In this document: positions 60,604 to 64,000 of the stretch, piece after piece | How the letters are laid out: the number at the start of each line of letters is the position of its first letter | Position numbering within the stretch: position 1 is the first letter of the stretch | Source of the DNA: Martelella radicis | Lineage (GTDB): Bacteria > Pseudomonadota > Alphaproteobacteria > Rhizobiales > Rhizobiaceae | Reading direction: 5' to 3' | NCBI RefSeq assembly: GCF_014196625.1 | Contig: NZ_JACIDZ010000007.1 | Span: forward strand, 176,532-240,531 | DNA length: 64,000 nt | Translations under genes and position numbers: made by a program | Notes under the pieces: generated by a model | Databases searched by the model: none | What the model saw: only the letters and a program-made list of their open reading frames with translations | Told to the model about the DNA's origin: nothing

Positions 60604-61329
60604 ATGAAGATGGGAATTTCTGAAGACGTTAAACTCGACGTACAAAGGATAAAGGATGCGACAATGTCGGTGAGGAGCTGCCAAGCTGTTCCATCAACCG
60701 AAAGTATTGCTCTGCACAATGGAGCAGTGGAGCTGGAGGTCGCCTATCTATACGCGGACTTAGCCAATTCTTCGAAAATGGCTCGTAGTTTCGATCGACG
60801 TATCACTGCAAAGATACTTAAGGCATTTCTTGCCACATCAACGCGGATCATCCGGCACAAGGGCGGCACCGTAATGAGCTTTGATGGAGATCGCGTCATG
60901 GCCGCATTTGTCGGAGGTGCGAAATGCACCAACGCCACAAAGGCCGCTTTTGCGATTGCGTGGTCCGTAAGCGAGGTCATTAGGCCGGGGTTTGAGAATA
61001 AATATGATTCAGTTCGAGATGCCGATTTCCAGATCACGCACGCGTCAGGCATCGATGTGGGCAAAGCGTACATTGTCCGAGCAGGCGCTCGGGGAACCAA
61101 TGACTTGGTTTCCATCGGACGGCCCCCCAATCTGGCTGCAAAATTCAGCGATATTCGTTCTGATGGAAATACTACATTTGCGTCTGGTTCTGTCTACAGT
61201 AAGATGAACGCAGACTGCAAAAAGCATCTCGAGAGCGACAATAATCCTTGGACAAAAGCGACGTGGGAGTTTTTGGGGGAGTCGGTGACGTACTATCGGA
61301 CAAGTTACTGGAGGAAACCAAACTTGTAG
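60604..61329 (+). CDS. Pycsar-type nucleotide cyclase (PycC-like, cCMP or cUMP synthase)
   Basis: The protein has 241 residues with a class III cyclase domain. The first metal Asp is Asp52 in LYADLANSS, and the second is Asp96 in SFDGDRVMAAF. Tyr50 and Arg97 beside them replace the residues usual in adenylate cyclases and, as I recall, occur in pyrimidine-specific PycC enzymes. The transition-state Asn176 is kept in PPNLAAKFSDIR, and Lys180 stands where canonical enzymes have Arg. It should make cCMP or cUMP on infection and activate the upstream membrane effector. Which base it uses cannot be decided by eye. The ribosome site is weak; translation is probably coupled to the effector. Confidence 0.82.
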   Translation: MKMGISEDVKLDVQRIKDATMSVRSCQAVPSTESIALHNGAVELEVAYLYADLANSSKMARSFDRRITAKILKAFLATSTRIIRHKGGTVMSFDGDRVMAAFVGGAKCTNATKAAFAIAWSVSEVIRPGFENKYDSVRDADFQITHASGIDVGKAYIVRAGARGTNDLVSIGRPPNLAAKFSDIRSDGNTTFASGSVYSKMNADCKKHLESDNNPWTKATWEFLGESVTYYRTSYWRKPNL

Positions 61330-61375
61330 CTAGTTATGAAATATAGCCTGCAGTGAAAAAATCCCTAAGAAAAAT

Positions 61376-62338
61376 CTATGTAATCTCATATACGCCGTAG
61401 CCAAACACACCCAAGGGCTCGCCATCAAATGGAACGGTGGAGCAACGTTCCAGCCATTCGACATGAAGCAGTTCATAAAGCGCTTGCCCAATCAGAAATT
61501 GCCCTGTCTGAGCATTCTCTTGAAGCTTGACAGCGCGATTTAGGGCTTCGCTGCCAATATCGTGAGATTGGAAGCCTGTGGCAGCCACAGCTATATCTCT
61601 TTTTTGAGCCTTTCCCACATCGGCGCCGACTCTTACTTCCAACCAAGGGAGGCCAGCTTCCACGAGCGCTGGATTGATCGCCTCACGGAGAATTCGCAGG
61701 AAGGTGAGACCAAGGTCAACCGTGTTATCGCATTGGCTAGTGAAGCCCGGCATGTCAATGAATGCAATAAATCCATCTCCAGTCACATTTAGAACAGCGC
61801 CACGGAAATGGCCAACGCTGGTCAGTAGTTCTCTGAGAAATACCTCGTAAGACCTGTCAAACATTTCGCCAAATTTCTGCCGAAGAGAGGTGCTTCCGAC
61901 GATATCTACAGAAATGAAACTCACAAAGTCAGCAGACGAAGCGGAAAAGAGTTCTTTTTGAGGATGCGCCTTTTCTTCAGGGAGCATATACGCCCTTCCA
62001 TTAAGCTCTTGTCCGAGGGACGCACGTCGAGATTTGGAGTAATCGGAGGCAGACGAAATTGAAGGAGGGCCGTAAGAAATGGGAAAACCTCCAAGATGCT
62101 GCTGCATCATTTGCTGAACGACGTCTTCCGGTATCGCGACTCTTGTGAACTTATCTATATAGAGCCGTCCTTTCGCGGTGTCTTCTATTTCATATCGTCT
62201 GGGGTCTGGCTTCAGACGGATCGTCACTGTTTGGGTCGCATCATCCGTCGACAAAACTTCGATAGCAAAGTCGAACCTTTGGCGCATGCGCCCTTCAGGA
62301 TCCAAGTCGGCCCAGACCCTAGTTTTTCCGCCTGACAT
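61376..62338 (-). CDS. Second class III cyclase-domain protein, unknown role
   Basis: The protein has 320 residues from the ATG at 62338 (MSGGKTRVWADLDPEGRMRQ). Residues 1-135 form an N-terminal region I do not recognise (beta-like first half, Ser/Arg-rich linker at about 90-110). The cyclase domain (about 138-320) has Asp145 in ISVDIVGSTS and Asp188 in VTGDGFIAF, both metal positions. Further on, SEALNRAVKLQ keeps Asn, with Lys for Arg. It is convergent with the Pycsar pair, 46 bases between the ends. It may be a purine-type cyclase, a sensor or a second immune cyclase. No separate effector is next to it except the GNAT gene upstream. Confidence 0.75.
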   Translation of the reverse strand: MSGGKTRVWADLDPEGRMRQRFDFAIEVLSTDDATQTVTIRLKPDPRRYEIEDTAKGRLYIDKFTRVAIPEDVVQQMMQQHLGGFPISYGPPSISSASDYSKSRRASLGQELNGRAYMLPEEKAHPQKELFSASSADFVSFISVDIVGSTSLRQKFGEMFDRSYEVFLRELLTSVGHFRGAVLNVTGDGFIAFIDMPGFTSQCDNTVDLGLTFLRILREAINPALVEAGLPWLEVRVGADVGKAQKRDIAVAATGFQSHDIGSEALNRAVKLQENAQTGQFLIGQALYELLHVEWLERCSTVPFDGEPLGVFGYGVYEIT

Positions 62339-62516
62339 CAAAGAATACCTCGCTTATCAAATTAAACTTGCCATGGCTTGGTCCTCTGTTTCACCTGAAC
62401 TTCAGGCCACTTTATCTATCCGTTTTACTTCGCTCGGAAATATCGACAGACGTCAGCTTTATCAAACTGCCGTGCAGCAGAAGTGAAGTTGATCTCGTGC
62501 CGAAATGCGCCGGACA

Positions 62517-63029
62517 TTACTGGACGGCTTCATTATTTTGTGAATCGCGAACTAAAAGCCTTAGTGTGTCTCCATTTGCGTTCTTCCAAGTCTGGCCAGC
62601 AGGAACGAACTTGAAGGGCGGCAGCACGCCATCCTTCATCGCCGGATTGCTCGTGGTCGCAAAAATGCCGCTTCCATCTGCGAGGCTCATCACTTTTTTG
62701 ACTAATGTTTTCGCTATGCCTTTACCTGCATGCTCGGGAGAAACTGAGACATATCCGAGTTCATACGGGTATTCGCTTTCCGGTAGCGAGTAGTCGGCCT
62801 TCGCGACACTTTGCAGGCCAAATCGGTATTCGACCGATGGCACTTTCAAAGCAGCAACACCTACTGTTCGGCCCGCAACTTCAGCGAAAATGATATGAGC
62901 CCCCGGACGAATCATGCCCAATCGGACATACTTTTCATCGACGGCGCCACCTAAGGTAACCAACTCAACGAAGGTATCCACCTCTTCTTGTGTGGCGTTG
63001 GCTCCAATGAGGGTTTTGTACCTAATCAT
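62517..63029 (-). CDS. GNAT-family acetyltransferase-like protein
   Basis: The protein has 170 residues. The acetyl-CoA site is ELGYVSVSPEHAGKGIAKTL (V-x-P-x-x-x-G-x-G), at about residues 90-109. The central IIFAEVAGRTVGVAALKV strand and the later SGIFATTSNPAMKDG follow the fold. The substrate is unknown. It is on the same strand as the second cyclase gene, 178 bases upstream of it, and shares the lower-GC character. It could be a passenger of the defence block. Confidence 0.8.
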   Translation of the reverse strand: MIRYKTLIGANATQEEVDTFVELVTLGGAVDEKYVRLGMIRPGAHIIFAEVAGRTVGVAALKVPSVEYRFGLQSVAKADYSLPESEYPYELGYVSVSPEHAGKGIAKTLVKKVMSLADGSGIFATTSNPAMKDGVLPPFKFVPAGQTWKNANGDTLRLLVRDSQNNEAVQ

Positions 63030-63512
63030 GCTGGCCCAGAACTTAATTCGACTTGTGAAGACAGGGTATGCCGAATGACTGCTTTTGGGAAGCTACAGCG
63101 CAGCATCTCTTCCTTCTACGAAGGTCTGTAATGGGTCGAAAGCGACTATATGCCTCTCAAGACCGAACGTCCGCTTCGCTAACTGGTGAGACCAAACCTG
63201 CCAGTCCGCAGTCGTGAAGAGTTTCGGGTGCCGTCAGGCGTACGAAAGTCGCCGAGGAAGGAACCCGCGGGCGGCGAAGGCAGGGCTATGGGGATTTCGA
63301 TTTTGAGCCCATCCCGTAGCTGACGCGGATGGACATTTTACGCACTGTACCTATTGCGGCCCGGCCGTTTCGGCGTGTTTGTGAGCTGCGGTGTCGGGGA
63401 AACATATGCCGGCGAATGACCTGATCGGCCGCGGTCATGGTGTTGGGGGCGCACGGGAGCGTTGCCTCGGGCAGAGTATCCCGGGCAGGATTTGTGGTTA
63501 TGCCATGCCGGA
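63030..63512. other. Noncoding remnant region between the GNAT gene and IS91-type remnant
   Basis: This is 483 bases without a credible gene. Part (about 63082-63149) contains a CGAAGGTCTGTAATGGGTCG element related to 59860-59892. GC content rises after 63150, marking a return from the low-GC block. Open frames here are Arg/Pro-rich and without ribosome sites. Confidence 0.5.
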
Positions 63513-63905
63513 TCATGACGCATTCTCCCGGTTCGCCGTCGCCGATTCAGGTGGCCCGCGTGGTTGGCGCCAGCGTTCGAACACCTCGATGACGATCATG
63601 CGCCCACCACAGCAGGGACATTGCGGTCGTATGACGGTGGGCTCGTCAGTTGCGTCGTGATCGGACGGCGGGATAGCGTTCAGGAGTTCGCGGGCGTGTG
63701 CGACACAGGTCTTGCGGGAGCCGCCAGCGAGCAAACCGTAATGGCGAATGCGATGGAAGCCCTTCGGCAGAATATGAATCAGGAAGCGGCGGATGAACTC
63801 GGCCGTGGCTAGCGTCATGATCTGCTGCCGGTCACTACCCTGGCGGCGATAGTCCTTGTAGCGGAAGGTGACGCCGTCCTTGTCGAACGCGATCAGACGT
63901 CTGTT
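63513..63905 (-). pseudogene. IS91-family transposase, C-terminal remnant
   Basis: The C-terminal about 130 residues of an IS91-type transposase are intact. They begin at NRRLIAFDKDGVTFRYKDYR and run through TLATAEFIRRFLIHILPKGF, HRIRHYGLLAGGSRKTC and CPCCGGRMIVIEVFERW. The N-terminal zinc and catalytic tyrosine regions are missing, because the frame is cut at about 63905 by a different element. The remnant is therefore not active. Confidence 0.85.
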
Positions 63906-64000
63906 TGTTGATTGCCACTGAGAACTGACCCGGCGTTTCCACCTAGAATTGACCCGCCTGCTAGGTATGTTTCGGATCTGCGGTTGTGGTCAAGTTCCTC
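63906..64000. mobile_element. End of a probable IS21-family element (continues beyond the window)
   Basis: The segment starts TGTTGATTGCCACTGAGAAC and contains two related blocks, GAACTGACCCGG (63922-63933) and GAATTGACCCGC (63945-63956). Ends beginning with TG and carrying internally repeated blocks are typical of IS21-like elements. It interrupts the IS91-type transposase. The transposase genes themselves are outside the window, so the family is inferred from the end only. Confidence 0.55.

Noticed and set aside
1..64000. CRISPR array or rRNA genes
   Set aside because: No regularly spaced direct repeats and no rRNA-like sequence were seen in the window.

Overview
The window looks like chromosomal DNA of an alphaproteobacterium of the Rhizobiales/Hyphomicrobiales (Rhizobiaceae or a close relative; the genus cannot be fixed from sequence alone). 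The indications are high GC, an ImuB-DnaE2 mutasome pair, the giant NAD-specific glutamate dehydrogenase, the order rsmB / heparinase-like / purH, an FMN-riboswitch rib operon, TRAP transporters and many regulators. It is mostly housekeeping and catabolic sequence, interrupted by one mobilizable island and ended by a foreign, defence-type segment.

Layout. 1-4.3 kb: 3' part of imuB and dnaE2 (translesion synthesis). 4.5-6.8 kb: a CHASE4-GGDEF-EAL c-di-GMP enzyme. 6.85-9.82 kb (minus strand): ribD-ribBA-ribH behind an FMN riboswitch. 9.9-10.8 kb: a DUF1428 gene and a divergent MarR gene sharing a palindromic operator. 10.8-15.9 kb: uxuA, a GntR regulator and a DctPQM TRAP transporter, probably for a hexuronate or related sugar acid. 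15.9-32.2 kb: phosphoribosyltransferase, thermonuclease, SdhAF4-like factor, htpX, rsmB, heparinase-like protein, purH, UMF1-type MFS transporter, NAD-glutamate dehydrogenase, pyridoxal kinase, beta carbonic anhydrase and a small zincin. 32.5 kb: tRNA-Met(CAT). 33.7-38.0 kb: a hydroxyproline catabolic cluster (FAD oxidase, DapA-like deaminase, two-cysteine epimerase, Ldh-type imine reductase). 38.1-40.2 kb: asd, a possible 40-residue gene and a PAP2 phosphatase.

40.6-49.9 kb is the most interesting core-like locus. It holds wecB (UDP-ManNAc supply), a BcsB-like membrane-anchored periplasmic protein, an NfrB-like GT2 synthase with four MshEN-type c-di-GMP motifs, an NfrA-like TPR/outer-membrane protein and a secreted hydrolase-like protein, closely spaced on one strand. 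It reads as a complete c-di-GMP-gated exopolysaccharide machine. It resembles the E. coli NfrA/NfrB/WecB glycan system (the phage N4 receptor) but adds a BcsB-like partner that I do not know from E. coli.

51-55.9 kb is a small mobilizable island: P4-type integrase, Doc/AbrB toxin-antitoxin with a clear palindromic operator, a HUH-type relaxase frame, a MobC-like protein and AlpA. A plausible 106-codon gene lies inside the relaxase frame in another phase. 55.9-59.7 kb returns to ordinary genes (nitronate monooxygenase, divergent LysR, SelO).

60.1-62.3 kb has lower GC and carries a Pycsar-type anti-phage pair: a three-helix membrane effector followed by a pyrimidine-type nucleotide cyclase. 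A second, convergent cyclase-domain gene of unknown role follows, then a GNAT gene. The window ends in an IS91-type transposase remnant cut by the end of what looks like an IS21-family element.
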